Shown here in pieces: positions 34,875-43,060 of a DNA stretch of 64,000 nucleotides. Under the pieces are notes generated by a model. It was not told the DNA's origin. It saw only the letters and a list, made by a program, of their open reading frames with translations, and made no database searches. Where the stretch lies: the NCBI RefSeq assembly GCF_001278115.1, contig NZ_LIYD01000005.1, positions 4,203,936-4,267,935 of the forward strand. Direction: 5' to 3'. Within the stretch, counting starts at the first letter, position 1; each line of letters begins with the position of its first letter. The position numbers and the translations under genes are program-made. Source of the stretch: Flavobacterium akiainvivens. Lineage in GTDB: Bacteria; Bacteroidota; Bacteroidia; Flavobacteriales; Flavobacteriaceae.

Positions 34875-34976
34875 CTTAAAGTCTAAAGTCAAAAAGCCCA
34901 TAGCGGGCTATCCATCTACCGGCTTTAAGGCCCTTGACTTTAGACTTTAAGACTTTTGACCTTCGACTTAAAGGGC
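34875..34976. repeat. 7-nt phased inverted repeat without a gene (locus D)
   Basis: CTTAAAGTCTAAAGTCAA at 34875-34892 is perfectly repeated in inverse at 34934-34951. Units AAAGTCT, AAAGTCA, AAAAGCC keep a 7-nt register; the right arm continues with more words to the SDR stop codon. The 41-bp spacer has a small hairpin (AGCCC / GGGCT). Confidence 0.75.
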
Positions 34977-35855
34977 TTACTTGTTCTTCTTTGCCTTTAT
35001 CATGGCCTCCAGCTCATCCCAAAGCTCCTCGGGTATGGCCTCCAGCAGGTTAAACTGGCCGGCACCCTTTAGCCACTCGCCGCCGTCTATGGTAATAACC
35101 TCGCCGTTTACATATGCCGAGAAATCACTAACCAGGTAGGCGGCTATATTGGCCAGCTCCTGGTGGTCGCCTACGCGTTGCAGGGGTACTTTTTTGGCAA
35201 GGTCAAATTTATCCTTAAGGTCGCCCGGCAAGAGCCTGTCCCATGCGCCTTTGGTAGGGAAGGGCCCCGGGGCAATAGCATTGCTGCGTATGCCATACTT
35301 GGCCCACTCAACCGCCAGGCTGCGGGTCATGGCCAGCACGCCGGCCTTGGCTGTGGCGCTGGGCACCACATAGGCGCTGCCCGTCCAGGCATAGGTGGTA
35401 ACAATGTTTAGTATAGTGCCGGGTTGTTTGGTGTCTATCCAGTGCTTGCCCAGTGCAAGGGTACAGTTTTTAGAGCCCTTTAGCACTATATCTATAATAG
35501 TATCAAAAGCATGGGCCGATAGCCTTTCGGTAGGCGATATAAAGTTGCCGGCAGCGTTGTTAACCAGCACATCGGCTTTGCCATAGTGGGTGGTAACGGT
35601 TTGCAGCATGGCTTCCACTTCATCATAATTGCGCACGTCGCACTGCACGGCCAGGCACTTGCCGCCGGTTTCGGTTTCAAGCGCTGCGGCGGTGGCCTTC
35701 AGTTTCTCGAGGTCGCGGCTGGTTATGGCTACGGCTGCCCCCAGTTCCATAAAATACTTTGTCATGGCTTTGCCCAGGCCGCTGCCGCCACCGGTTACAA
35801 TAATTACCTTATCGGCCAGCGAGCCGTCTTTCAGCATCTTATCAGTATAATTCAT
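34977..35855 (-). CDS. SDR family oxidoreductase, 2,4-dienoyl-CoA reductase-like
   Basis: The ATG at 35855 (MNYTDKMLKDGSL) gives 292 residues; an upstream start would add an unlikely 16-residue tail. The Rossmann motif is TGGGSGLGKAM, with NNAAGNF following. The usual SDR Tyr of YxxxK is replaced: the segment reads SATAKAGVLAMTRSLAVEWA, the pattern of dienoyl-CoA reductases, where another Tyr acts. It is probably an NADPH-dependent enzyme of unsaturated fatty acid oxidation. There are no fad genes next to it. Confidence 0.85.
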   Translation of the reverse strand: MNYTDKMLKDGSLADKVIIVTGGGSGLGKAMTKYFMELGAAVAITSRDLEKLKATAAALETETGGKCLAVQCDVRNYDEVEAMLQTVTTHYGKADVLVNNAAGNFISPTERLSAHAFDTIIDIVLKGSKNCTLALGKHWIDTKQPGTILNIVTTYAWTGSAYVVPSATAKAGVLAMTRSLAVEWAKYGIRSNAIAPGPFPTKGAWDRLLPGDLKDKFDLAKKVPLQRVGDHQELANIAAYLVSDFSAYVNGEVITIDGGEWLKGAGQFNLLEAIPEELWDELEAMIKAKKNK

Positions 35856-35991
35856 GGTTTGGTTTTTAGGTAAATTTACAAAATTATTATGCCTGCATTG
35901 CAATAGTGTAAAAGTTATGTAATTGTAAATTTTTTAACACCCACGCAACCAATATGTCTGTTTTGTATCTTTAAGTAAAACCAACCTTATT

Positions 35992-36492
35992 ATGAAATAC
36001 TTAAAACTCTTAGTGTTGACCTGTGTCTCAATGCTGCTGGGTAGTTGCTGCTGGAGCTGCCCTGACGATGACGGCCCTGTGGCAAACAACCAGGGCAACT
36101 ACCAGGCCGTTACCATGACCCGCCAACAGCTTGAAGCTTCGGTTGAAGTTACCACGCCGCAGCCCATGGTTAAGTCGGGCAAGATATACGTAAAAGATAA
36201 CCTGCTGTTTGTGTCCGATGTAAACAAGGGTTTCCATATCTATGCCTATAACGATGCCGGCACACCAAACGAAATTGCTTTTTTAAAAGTACCCGGCGCT
36301 ACAGATCTTGCCGTGCGCGGCACCACGCTGTACATAAACCAGGCAACCGACCTTGTTACCATGGTGTATGCCAATAATACGGTAACGGTGGTAAAGCGCA
36401 ATGCCAATGTGTTTCCGCAAAAACAGGCGCCGGACTGGAGCTGGGCAAGCCTTCAGGAAAATGAAATAATAATAGACTGGATACCGCTGTAA
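35992..36492 (+). CDS. Lipoprotein, LVIVD-repeat-like fragment
   Basis: 166 residues with lipoprotein signal (MKYLKLLVLTCVSMLLGSC, Cys at about 19). The middle (GKIYVKDNLLFVSDVNKGFHIY) looks like one beta-propeller blade of the LVIVD type, followed by a second partial one. Together with the next gene, 2 bp downstream, it may form one functional pair. It is too short for a full propeller on its own. No enzyme signature was seen. Confidence 0.75.
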   Translation: MKYLKLLVLTCVSMLLGSCCWSCPDDDGPVANNQGNYQAVTMTRQQLEASVEVTTPQPMVKSGKIYVKDNLLFVSDVNKGFHIYAYNDAGTPNEIAFLKVPGATDLAVRGTTLYINQATDLVTMVYANNTVTVVKRNANVFPQKQAPDWSWASLQENEIIIDWIPL

Positions 36493-36494
36493 CT

Positions 36495-37229
36495 ATGAAA
36501 AAGCTATACATAATAATGATGGCCGTTTTTATTGCGGTATCATGCTCAGACGATTCAACAAACAATGCAGGCATGCCCGGAGACGGGCAGGGCGGCTCGC
36601 TGGCTATATTTGCCCTTAAGGGAGATTACCTCTACACGGTAGACCATTCCTACCTTAATGTATTTTCGCTGCTTAACCCGCAGGGGCCAGTAAAAGTAAA
36701 CCAGGTGCAGGTGGGCTTTGATATAGAAACCCTCTTTAGTGATGCCGATAACCTGTATATAGGTTCGCGCACGGGTATGTATATTTATTCGGTTACCAAC
36801 CCTGAAGACCCTTTGTATGTGGGTGAGGCACACCATGTAACAGCGTGCGACCCGGTAGTGAGCAACGGAACCCACGCCTTTGTAACCCTGCACAGTAATG
36901 CCGGCTGCGGTAACACCATTAATGCCCTTATGATTTATGATATTGCCGACCCTGCCAACCCACAGCTTATAAACAGCCGCGTGCTAACCCAGCCCAAGGG
37001 TATGGGGCTCTACAGCCACTACCTTGTGGTGTGCGATGATGAGATTAAAATTTTTGATATTACCTATCCTGATTATCCGCACCTGGTGGGCAGCATAAAT
37101 AAACAGTGCCACGATGTAATTATCCGCGGTAACCAAATGTTTGCCATTGCAGACCACGCCGTGTATACCTATACGCTTAATGAGGCTAACATTAGCAGTG
37201 TTACCCTAAATAGCGAGATTGTATTTTAA
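36495..37229 (+). CDS. LVIVD-repeat lipoprotein
   Basis: 244 residues with lipoprotein signal (MKKLYIIMMAVFIAVSC). Four to five blade-like repeats with the pattern xLYIGSRTGMYIYSVTNPEDP and VVCDDEIKIFDITYPDYPHL are diagnostic of LVIVD proteins, thought to fold as a beta-propeller on the cell surface or periplasm. The function is unknown. The gene is in tandem with another lipoprotein and followed by a terminator. Confidence 0.85.
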   Translation: MKKLYIIMMAVFIAVSCSDDSTNNAGMPGDGQGGSLAIFALKGDYLYTVDHSYLNVFSLLNPQGPVKVNQVQVGFDIETLFSDADNLYIGSRTGMYIYSVTNPEDPLYVGEAHHVTACDPVVSNGTHAFVTLHSNAGCGNTINALMIYDIADPANPQLINSRVLTQPKGMGLYSHYLVVCDDEIKIFDITYPDYPHLVGSINKQCHDVIIRGNQMFAIADHAVYTYTLNEANISSVTLNSEIVF

Positions 37230-37253
37230 AAGTGTTTATATTTTTGTAGTGAA

Positions 37254-37282
37254 GGCCCCGTGCGCAAGTGCGGGGTTTTTTA
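37254..37282 (+). terminator. Terminator after the lipoprotein pair
   Basis: CCCCG / CGGGG stem closing a ten-base loop, followed by six T. The downstream convergent gene ends inside the T-run region. Confidence 0.75.
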
Positions 37283-37849
37283 TTTGCAAAGGCTGTCTTT
37301 GTTTTTAACCTCTGTCAAAGTGCTTATTAGTTGTACAAGGCTTTTCCTGATTGTTTCGGGCTCCTGGCCTTCAAACTGGGTAGCGGCCAGCCCAAAAATA
37401 GTATCGCCGGTTATAACTTCTATAAAGTGCTGCCTTTTGGCTTCGTCCTTGCCGCTGTTGGGTACGTCAAAATACCAGTACAGCGCCTTTTTTCCGTTGG
37501 GCAGTTGCTCCATTTGCAGCTGCATATTAAAGTCGCCTTTATAGGTATCGGCCATATACTGCGATTCATAGGTAACATAGCGCACCAGCAGGTCTACCTC
37601 GTCATTATCCTCACCGGCCTTAATAAAATCTTTGGTGCTAACCAGCAGGTACTGTACAAGGCTGTTGTTTAGCATAATTACCTGTGGGTGGTCTGTAGTC
37701 TTGGGTTTGGCAGGCAGCAGCAGGCTGTAGTTAGTGGTGCCGGTGCCGGGTATGTACCAAAAGGTTTTGGTTTTGCAATCCACAATTTCCTGTGCTGAAA
37801 GGGGCAGGGCAAACAGTATTGTGGCCAGTATAAGTAAAGTTTTAATCAT
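37280..37849 (-). CDS. Secreted hypothetical protein
   Basis: 189 residues with a signal peptide (MIKTLLILATILFALPLSAQ). No domain is recognised. The rest is soluble, with mixed alpha/beta composition, and has two Cys, one close to the mature N-terminus and one near the C-terminus (DSLCK). The reading frame is intact and codon use fits its neighbours, so it is likely real. It lies between the lipoprotein pair and the MerR-type regulator, pointing the same way as the regulator. Confidence 0.65.
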   Translation of the reverse strand: MIKTLLILATILFALPLSAQEIVDCKTKTFWYIPGTGTTNYSLLLPAKPKTTDHPQVIMLNNSLVQYLLVSTKDFIKAGEDNDEVDLLVRYVTYESQYMADTYKGDFNMQLQMEQLPNGKKALYWYFDVPNSGKDEAKRQHFIEVITGDTIFGLAATQFEGQEPETIRKSLVQLISTLTEVKNKDSLCK

Positions 37850-37908
37850 AAGGCGGGTTTTGCTGCTAATGTACTAAACTTAGCCTTGCAAAACGGTGTG
37901 TGGTTGTA

Positions 37909-38820
37909 TTATATAAAATGCAGCTCTTCGGCAAATTTGCGGATATCGTTAAAGGTGCTAATCTTTTCGTCCAGCAAAGAAGGGCTTATGTGCATGGTGT
38001 TCCTTCCAAAAAAATACAGCTCATTTTCTTTGTCTTCTAAAAGCAGCGATTCTTTAAGTGCTTTTACATAGGGCGATACCAGTGCCGGTTCCGGGTTTAT
38101 GGTTAAATAGGTAACAAAGGTTATGTTGTCAAAATAGTTGTTGGTGTCGGCCAGGCTTTCTACCGGTATGCTTTCGCCTATGTATACCGTTTTAAAACCC
38201 TGGTGCAGCAGTTCGTAGTTGATAAAGAGCAGGCCTATTTCGTGTATTTCGTCATCGGGCAGGTACAGTACAAAGGTCCTGTCGGTTTTGGCGGGTTCCT
38301 GTTCCTGTAGTACTTCGGTATTGCTGGCTATTTTTTGTTTTATCAGGCTGCATATAAAATGCTCGTGTGCGGAGGTTATGGTGTCGGTTTGCCACAGTGC
38401 GCCAATTTCTTCCAGCAGGGGTAAAAAACAATCGTAAAATATATCGCGAAACGATTTGTTTGTGAGCAGGGCATTATAGGTGCTAAAAAAAAGCGGCACG
38501 TCAAAATTCATCATGGCCACCTTAAAGCTGTTTATGGCATGAGAGTAAACTGTTTTTTTAGAAAGTATTTCGCGCACCATTAATGGTATTTTACTTTCTT
38601 CCATTTTTGCTATTACCGAAATTTTGTACCCAAATTTATTAAGTGTATTTATGTTGAGCAGTTTTTGCAGTGCGTGGGTGTCATACACGCGTGTATTGTT
38701 ATCTCCCCGCTCAGGGGTTAATATGCTATAGCGTTTTTCCCAGATACGAATGGTATGGGCCTTGATGCCGGTAAGGTTTTCAAGGTCTTTAATATTGAAT
38801 ACGCTTTTGGTTTTGTTCAT
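37909..38820 (-). CDS. MerR-family regulator with B12-binding domain (CarH/LitR-like)
   Basis: The ATG at 38820 gives 303 residues; a longer form from 38853 would cross the likely promoter. The N-terminal winged helix is FNIKDLENLTGIKAHTIRIW (about residues 8-27). The middle helical cap shows W143-x9-E153-H154 and the Rossmann part shows E191-x-H193-x-x-G196, the two signatures of adenosylcobalamin-binding CarH photoreceptors. Such proteins repress carotenoid or other light-induced genes in the dark and release DNA when light breaks the Co-C bond. No carotenoid genes are in the window. The role is inferred from motifs. Confidence 0.85.
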   Translation of the reverse strand: MNKTKSVFNIKDLENLTGIKAHTIRIWEKRYSILTPERGDNNTRVYDTHALQKLLNINTLNKFGYKISVIAKMEESKIPLMVREILSKKTVYSHAINSFKVAMMNFDVPLFFSTYNALLTNKSFRDIFYDCFLPLLEEIGALWQTDTITSAHEHFICSLIKQKIASNTEVLQEQEPAKTDRTFVLYLPDDEIHEIGLLFINYELLHQGFKTVYIGESIPVESLADTNNYFDNITFVTYLTINPEPALVSPYVKALKESLLLEDKENELYFFGRNTMHISPSLLDEKISTFNDIRKFAEELHFI

Positions 38821-38841
38821 AATCCTGGTAGTTATATTAAA

Positions 38842-38860
38842 CAAACGTACCAAACAAAAA
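38842..38860 (-). promoter_or_regulatory. Promoter/operator region of the MerR-type gene
   Basis: TACGTTTG (minus strand, 38842-38849) matches TAnnTTTG and leaves a leader of roughly 15 nt. It sits in a direct repeat (plus strand AAACAAACGTACC then AAACAAA), which could be an autoregulatory site. No clear -33 box. Confidence 0.45.
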
Positions 38861-39203
38861 ATAAAATGGTGGTAGTTTTGTGTGGTTCTAAATAGTTGAT
38901 TTATAATTTGTTGTTTGTTTTTTATAACATTATGCAGGCATAGTACCTTGTTTGGGAAGCCGCATGGTTACTGTATTAATTCATTGTGAAACAATGTGTT
39001 ATTTTTAAACTTACAGAAAATGTATCGCAATTTTAATATCTAAAAAATGCACAAATCTTCAAATTGTAGATATTTTAACACTTTTTGGGTCATATCTATA
39101 GGATATCTATATAAAAATACTATCGATAAGGGGGTGTCATGTTACCTGTTTTTGCCCTGTTATTTATATTATTGTAAAATAAGCTAACCGTCTCATAATT
39201 AAA
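38861..39203. other. AT-rich intergenic region between merR-like gene and typA
   Basis: About 340 bp without a coding frame. It contains inverted repeat AATATCTA / TAGATATT (about 39034-39076) and a nearby ATATCTATAGGATATCTATAT. These may be binding sites or relics; nothing else was recognised. Confidence 0.4.
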
Positions 39204-39234
39204 GTTTTTTTTGTCAAAATAATATGTACCTTTG
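39204..39234 (+). promoter_or_regulatory. typA promoter
   Basis: TACCTTTG at 39227-39234, perfect for the -7 element, with a T-rich -33 (GTTT) 19 nt upstream. The start codon is 20 nt downstream. Confidence 0.7.
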
Positions 39235-39253
39235 CGGCTTCAAAAAACAGAAG

Positions 39254-41053
39254 ATGTCAGCCATAAGAAACATTGCCATTATTGCGCACGTTGACCACGG
39301 TAAAACTACCCTGGTAGACAAAATCATGTACCACTGCCAGCTTTTCCGTGAAAACGAAAACACCGGAGACCTGATACTGGATAATAACGACCTTGAGCGC
39401 GAGCGCGGAATTACCATTACGTCTAAAAACGTATCGGTAACCTACAAAGGAACCAAAATCAACATTATTGATACCCCGGGCCACGCCGACTTTGGTGGTG
39501 AGGTAGAACGTGTACTAAACATGGCCGATGGTGTTTGCCTTCTGGTAGATGCTTTTGAAGGGCCAATGCCACAAACACGTTTCGTGCTTCAAAAAGCGAT
39601 TGACCTTGGCCTTAAGCCTTGTGTGGTTATCAACAAAGTAGACAAAGAAAACTGTACACCTGAAGAGGTGCACGAAAAAGTGTTTGACCTTATGTTTGAG
39701 CTTGGCGCTGAAGAGTGGCAGCTTGACTTCCCTACAGTATATGGTTCTGCCAAGCAAAACTGGATGAGCGAGGATTATAAGGTTAAGACCGAAAATATAG
39801 AGCCGCTTCTTGATATGGTTATCAAGCACGTGCCTGCACCTAAAGTTTCTGAAGGTACACCGCAAATGCTTATTACCTCTCTTGACTTTAGCAGCTTTAC
39901 CGGCCGTATAGCCATAGGCCGCCTGCAAAGGGGCACACTGCGCGAAGGCCAGAACATAAGCCTTGTTAAGCGCGATGGCAAAATAAGCAAGTCTAAAATT
40001 AAAGAGCTTCACGTTTTTGAAGGCCTTGGCCGTAAAAAAGTAGAAGAGGTTGTAGCCGGCGATATTTGTGCCGTTGTGGGGCTTGAAGGTTTTGAAATTG
40101 GCGATACCATTGCCGACTTCGAAAACCCTGAAGCACTTACTTCTATTGCAATTGATGAGCCTACAATGAGTATGCTTTTCACCATAAACGACTCTCCTTT
40201 CTTTGGTAAAGAAGGTAAATTTGTTACCTCGCGCCACATTAAAGACAGGTTGAACAAAGAGCTTGAAAAAAACCTTGCCCTTCGTGTAAACGAGACTGAC
40301 AGTGCTGATAAGTTCATGGTATTTGGCCGTGGCGTACTGCACTTGTCTGTACTTATCGAAACCATGAGGCGTGAAGGCTATGAGCTGCAAATTGGCCAGC
40401 CGCAGGTAATCATCAAAGAAATTGATGGTGTTAAATGCGAGCCGGTTGAAGAATTGACAATCGACCTTCCTGAAAACCTATCGGGCCGTGCGGTTGAGTT
40501 TGTAACCATCCGTAAAGGCGAAATGCTAAGTATGGAGCCTAAAGGCGAGCGTATGATTGTTAAGTTCAACATACCATCTCGTGGTATTATTGGCCTTAGG
40601 AACCAACTGCTTACTGCTACTGCAGGTGAGGCTATTATGGCACACCGTTTCCTTGAATACCAGCCGTTTAAAGGCGAAATTCCTGGGCGTTTGAGCGGTT
40701 CTCTTATCTCTATGGAAAACGGTAAGGCTATTCCTTACTCTATTGATAAACTACAAGACCGTGGTAAATTCTTTGTAGACCCTAACGAGGATATCTATGA
40801 AGGACAGGTTATTGGCGAAAACAGCCGTGGCGATGACATGGTGGTTAACGTTACCAAAACCAAAAAACTTACCAACGTACGTTCATCAGGAGCTGATGAT
40901 AAAGCAAGGATTATCCCTGCTATCAAATTCTCTCTTGAAGAAGCCCTTGAGTACATCCAGAAAGATGAGTATGTAGAGGTAACGCCTAAGAGCCTTCGCC
41001 TTCGTAAAATTTACCTTAACGAAAACGACAGGAAGCGTTTTAAGATTGCTTAA
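39254..41053 (+). CDS. typA: Ribosome-associated GTPase TypA/BipA
   Basis: The ATG at 39254 (MSAIRNIAIIAHVDHGKTT) gives 599 residues. G motifs: AHVDHGKTTL, RGITI, DTPGHADF, NKVDK. EF-G-like domains follow and the C-terminal TypA-specific domain begins around residue 480 (IPGRLSGSLISMENGKA). It acts in 50S assembly and stress or cold adaptation. It is monocistronic, followed by a REP element and a bidirectional hairpin. Confidence 0.97.
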   Translation: MSAIRNIAIIAHVDHGKTTLVDKIMYHCQLFRENENTGDLILDNNDLERERGITITSKNVSVTYKGTKINIIDTPGHADFGGEVERVLNMADGVCLLVDAFEGPMPQTRFVLQKAIDLGLKPCVVINKVDKENCTPEEVHEKVFDLMFELGAEEWQLDFPTVYGSAKQNWMSEDYKVKTENIEPLLDMVIKHVPAPKVSEGTPQMLITSLDFSSFTGRIAIGRLQRGTLREGQNISLVKRDGKISKSKIKELHVFEGLGRKKVEEVVAGDICAVVGLEGFEIGDTIADFENPEALTSIAIDEPTMSMLFTINDSPFFGKEGKFVTSRHIKDRLNKELEKNLALRVNETDSADKFMVFGRGVLHLSVLIETMRREGYELQIGQPQVIIKEIDGVKCEPVEELTIDLPENLSGRAVEFVTIRKGEMLSMEPKGERMIVKFNIPSRGIIGLRNQLLTATAGEAIMAHRFLEYQPFKGEIPGRLSGSLISMENGKAIPYSIDKLQDRGKFFVDPNEDIYEGQVIGENSRGDDMVVNVTKTKKLTNVRSSGADDKARIIPAIKFSLEEALEYIQKDEYVEVTPKSLRLRKIYLNENDRKRFKIA

Positions 41054-41063
41054 TTGCGTCCAC

Positions 41064-41105
41064 CATTCCCCTCCAGCGGAGGGGTGCCCGCAGGGCGGGG
41101 TGGTT
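41064..41105. repeat. 42-bp REP-like extragenic repeat, copy 2
   Basis: Inverted copy of 27-68 (CATTCCCCTCC ... GGCGGGGTGGTT) 11 bp after the typA stop. Confidence 0.7.
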
Positions 41106-41111
41106 AAAAAT

Positions 41112-41148
41112 AAAAACAGCCGCATTTCAATTGAAGTGCGGCTGTTTT
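41112..41148. terminator. Bidirectional terminator between typA and the convergent gene
   Basis: Near-perfect 30-bp dyad (ACAGCCGCATTTCAA against its complement with one G-T), with A-run before and T-run after, serving both strands. Confidence 0.88.
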
Positions 41149-41151
41149 GTT

Positions 41152-41493
41152 TTATGCTTTTTCCAGGGCTTCAAACCATTCGGTTTCTATAATGCTGTTG
41201 CCGCCGTCTTTCAGGTAGTTAAAGGCATAATCCAGCAGGGCCTCAAAATCTTCAGGCGTACAGTTTTTAAAGTTTGCCTTTTTTGGCATCCCGTTATGGA
41301 AGTAGCTATAGTTAAGTCTGCCGTCTTCATGTATAACAATAGTGGCCGGTATGTTGCCATGGTTAAGGTAAACGGTTAGCGCATCATTATCATACTTATG
41401 TGTAAAATCAGTATGGTGGGTGCTGTAATGTGCGACAAGCGTGGCTACTTTATTGTTAAAGGCTTTATTGGTTATAAGTTCGTGTAGTGTCAT
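41152..41493 (-). CDS. Conserved-looking hypothetical protein
   Basis: 113 residues, MTLHELITNKAFNNKVATLV..., acidic, without signal or membrane segment. I do not recognise a family. An intact frame between two terminators, normal codon use and a sensible start support a real gene. It is transcribed separately from the nucleoid-protein gene upstream, which has its own terminator at 41522-41545. Confidence 0.65.
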   Translation of the reverse strand: MTLHELITNKAFNNKVATLVAHYSTHHTDFTHKYDNDALTVYLNHGNIPATIVIHEDGRLNYSYFHNGMPKKANFKNCTPEDFEALLDYAFNYLKDGGNSIIETEWFEALEKA

Positions 41494-41521
41494 GGTTATT
41501 GCGTTTGTACTGTAAAGCTAA

Positions 41522-41545
41522 CAAAAAAAGAGCCTTTCGGCTCTT
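41522..41545 (-). terminator. Terminator of the nucleoid-associated protein gene
   Basis: AAGAGCC / GGCTCTT with loop of four, followed on the minus strand by seven T. Confidence 0.88.
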
Positions 41546-41547
41546 CA

Positions 41548-42606
41548 TTATGCTTTTTGTTCTTTATTAAAATATACCAGGTAGTAGTACATTTGTTTTT
41601 CCTCGTCCCAGCCTTTTTCTACAAATTTCTCGGCGCTTTCAGGGTTAACAAAGTCCAGTTTAATTTGTATGTTGGTGTCAAGGTTTATAACATTCTTGAT
41701 TTTTTTACGGGCATCGCTCACGGCCGCATTGGCAATAGGGAAACTCGTAACGTCTTCAATACTGTACTTAGGCGCTTTTTCTACCTTGTAGTTCTTAAAT
41801 TCAGGTATAAGGTCAGGGTTATCAATAACCTCGTTTAGGAAAGCCGTTTCTTCAAACTCGTCGTTCTTGGCAAAGTAGTTTACCGAACGGTTCATAAACA
41901 GTACTTCCTCTTTTTTGTCTTCTGCCGGAAGTACCACGTCTTTTGCAAAATCCTGAACAAACTTCATGTACTTTTTGGTCATGAAGTTCTCATCCTGAAA
42001 CGCATCTACGCTAAGGAAATGCTCCAGCCAGTAGCGGGCATCATAGCGGTTGTTGTCTATGGTAAGTATTTTGTAACCGTCGTCTTTTTTATAGTTAAAA
42101 ATAAGGCAGCCTTTGTCAAGCTTGTTCAGGTTAATACCCTGTTGCAGCATCATCTCCAGGCTTGCGCCCTTTTCTTCAAACTGAAGGAAATCGGTCTTTA
42201 TCTCGCTCTTAAAGATGCCAATAGCGTCTACAGGAGTGTTATCTATCGATACGTTTGTAAGATAAGCCACATACACCTCGCCGTTTTTAATGTGCGGGTG
42301 GTTAGACTGCTCATACAGGTGGCGTGTAATTTTCTTGCTTACCTCATGCGCTGTAGACGGGTTGCTGAAAACCTCTGTGGCAAGGTTGTACATATCGTGG
42401 TAATCCAAATGCACATCGTGTGCAAACTGGTAGTAGTTCTCTTCCTTATCCCTAAACGGGCGGAAAAAATATTCTTTTATAAGCGGCAGTATCTCGTCTG
42501 TAACGTTATACGGCTGTTCTGATATAAAAAGTTCTTCGTTACGGCTTTTGTTCCCTACGCGGTGTACCGAAAGGGTGTCTATCTGGGTGTTGAATAAGTT
42601 GATCAT
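41548..42606 (-). CDS. Nucleoid-associated protein (NdpA/YejK-like)
   Basis: 352 residues matching the 37-kDa nucleoid-associated family: an N-terminal part with LSVHRVGNKSRNEELFIS, a core with VSIDNTPVDAIGIFKSEIK and GCLIFNYKKDDGYKILTID, and an acidic C-terminal region. The family binds DNA and is present in few copies per nucleoid; its exact role is unclear. It lies downstream of a four-helix-bundle gene whose left inverted repeat ends just before its start codon. Confidence 0.82.
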   Translation of the reverse strand: MINLFNTQIDTLSVHRVGNKSRNEELFISEQPYNVTDEILPLIKEYFFRPFRDKEENYYQFAHDVHLDYHDMYNLATEVFSNPSTAHEVSKKITRHLYEQSNHPHIKNGEVYVAYLTNVSIDNTPVDAIGIFKSEIKTDFLQFEEKGASLEMMLQQGINLNKLDKGCLIFNYKKDDGYKILTIDNNRYDARYWLEHFLSVDAFQDENFMTKKYMKFVQDFAKDVVLPAEDKKEEVLFMNRSVNYFAKNDEFEETAFLNEVIDNPDLIPEFKNYKVEKAPKYSIEDVTSFPIANAAVSDARKKIKNVINLDTNIQIKLDFVNPESAEKFVEKGWDEEKQMYYYLVYFNKEQKA

Positions 42607-42610
42607 TCTT

Positions 42611-42661
42611 TAAAGGTGCTGAGGTACTGAGGCGCTGAGGTTCTTAGCGCTTACTCATACC
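42611..42661. repeat. 8-nt phased inverted repeat, left arm (locus E)
   Basis: Octamers AGGTGCTG, AGGTACTG, AGGCGCTG, AGGTTCTT, AGCGCTTA, CTCATACC in register from 42614. It begins 5 bp upstream of the nucleoid-protein start and ends at the stop codon of the four-helix-bundle gene. Confidence 0.85.
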
Positions 42662-43021
42662 CTAATTTCGTTGTTTAATTTTATTTGTAAAAGATACGAG
42701 CATAATTTCTAATTCCCTCGTATCCTGAATAAGGTTGTTAAATATTTCCTCACTTATGTAGCTTACATTATAAGCTATTTCAAGCTGCGTTTGTAATTCA
42801 AAAAGCGAGCCTGTTGCAATGTTCAGGAAGCGTATCATCTCGGCATTCGCACTCCTGCCATAACCCTCTGCAATATTGCTGGGGATAGATACACCGCAAC
42901 GCCTGATTTGTGAAGTAAGCCCAAACATTTCTTCTTTTGGGAAACTGCCTGTAGCGGTATAGATTCGGGTAACCAATGCCATTGCTTTTTGCCAGATAAG
43001 CAGATTCCTGAAGTTGCTCAT
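42662..43021 (-). CDS. Four-helix-bundle protein (23S rRNA intervening-sequence family), copy 2
   Basis: 119 residues with the core FRNLLIWQKAMALVTRIYTA, LTSQIRRCGVSIPSNIAEGY (the most conserved family motif) and FLNIATGSLFELQTQLEIAY. It is a paralogue of the 27896-28264 gene; the two share fold motifs but differ widely in sequence, so they are not a recent duplicate. It is flanked by inverted octamer arrays that reach the neighbouring genes. Role uncertain; nucleic-acid binding is likely from the relatives. Confidence 0.9.
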   Translation of the reverse strand: MSNFRNLLIWQKAMALVTRIYTATGSFPKEEMFGLTSQIRRCGVSIPSNIAEGYGRSANAEMIRFLNIATGSLFELQTQLEIAYNVSYISEEIFNNLIQDTRELEIMLVSFTNKIKQRN

Positions 43022-43060
43022 TTTTGAGGAGGGATTACTATTGATGAATTTGGAGTTTTT

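Larger units (their letters stand above)
34486..34976. promoter_or_regulatory. 491-bp intergenic region with promoter element, twin palindromes and inverted word repeat
   Basis: It holds, in order: a minus-strand -7 element TAAATTTG (34520-34527) with a weak T-rich -33, likely the cargo-gene promoter; an 18-bp motif at 34617-34634 shared with 1961-1978; two identical 24-bp palindromes (34757-34780, 34848-34871); and an inverted word repeat to 34976. A plus-strand TATATTTG (34791-34798) lies between the palindromes. No ORF was found. Confidence 0.6.

Noticed and set aside
39515..40390. Long minus-strand frame inside typA
   Set aside because: Composition (many Lys/Phe/Tyr, no domain) is that of a shadow frame; typA is certain.
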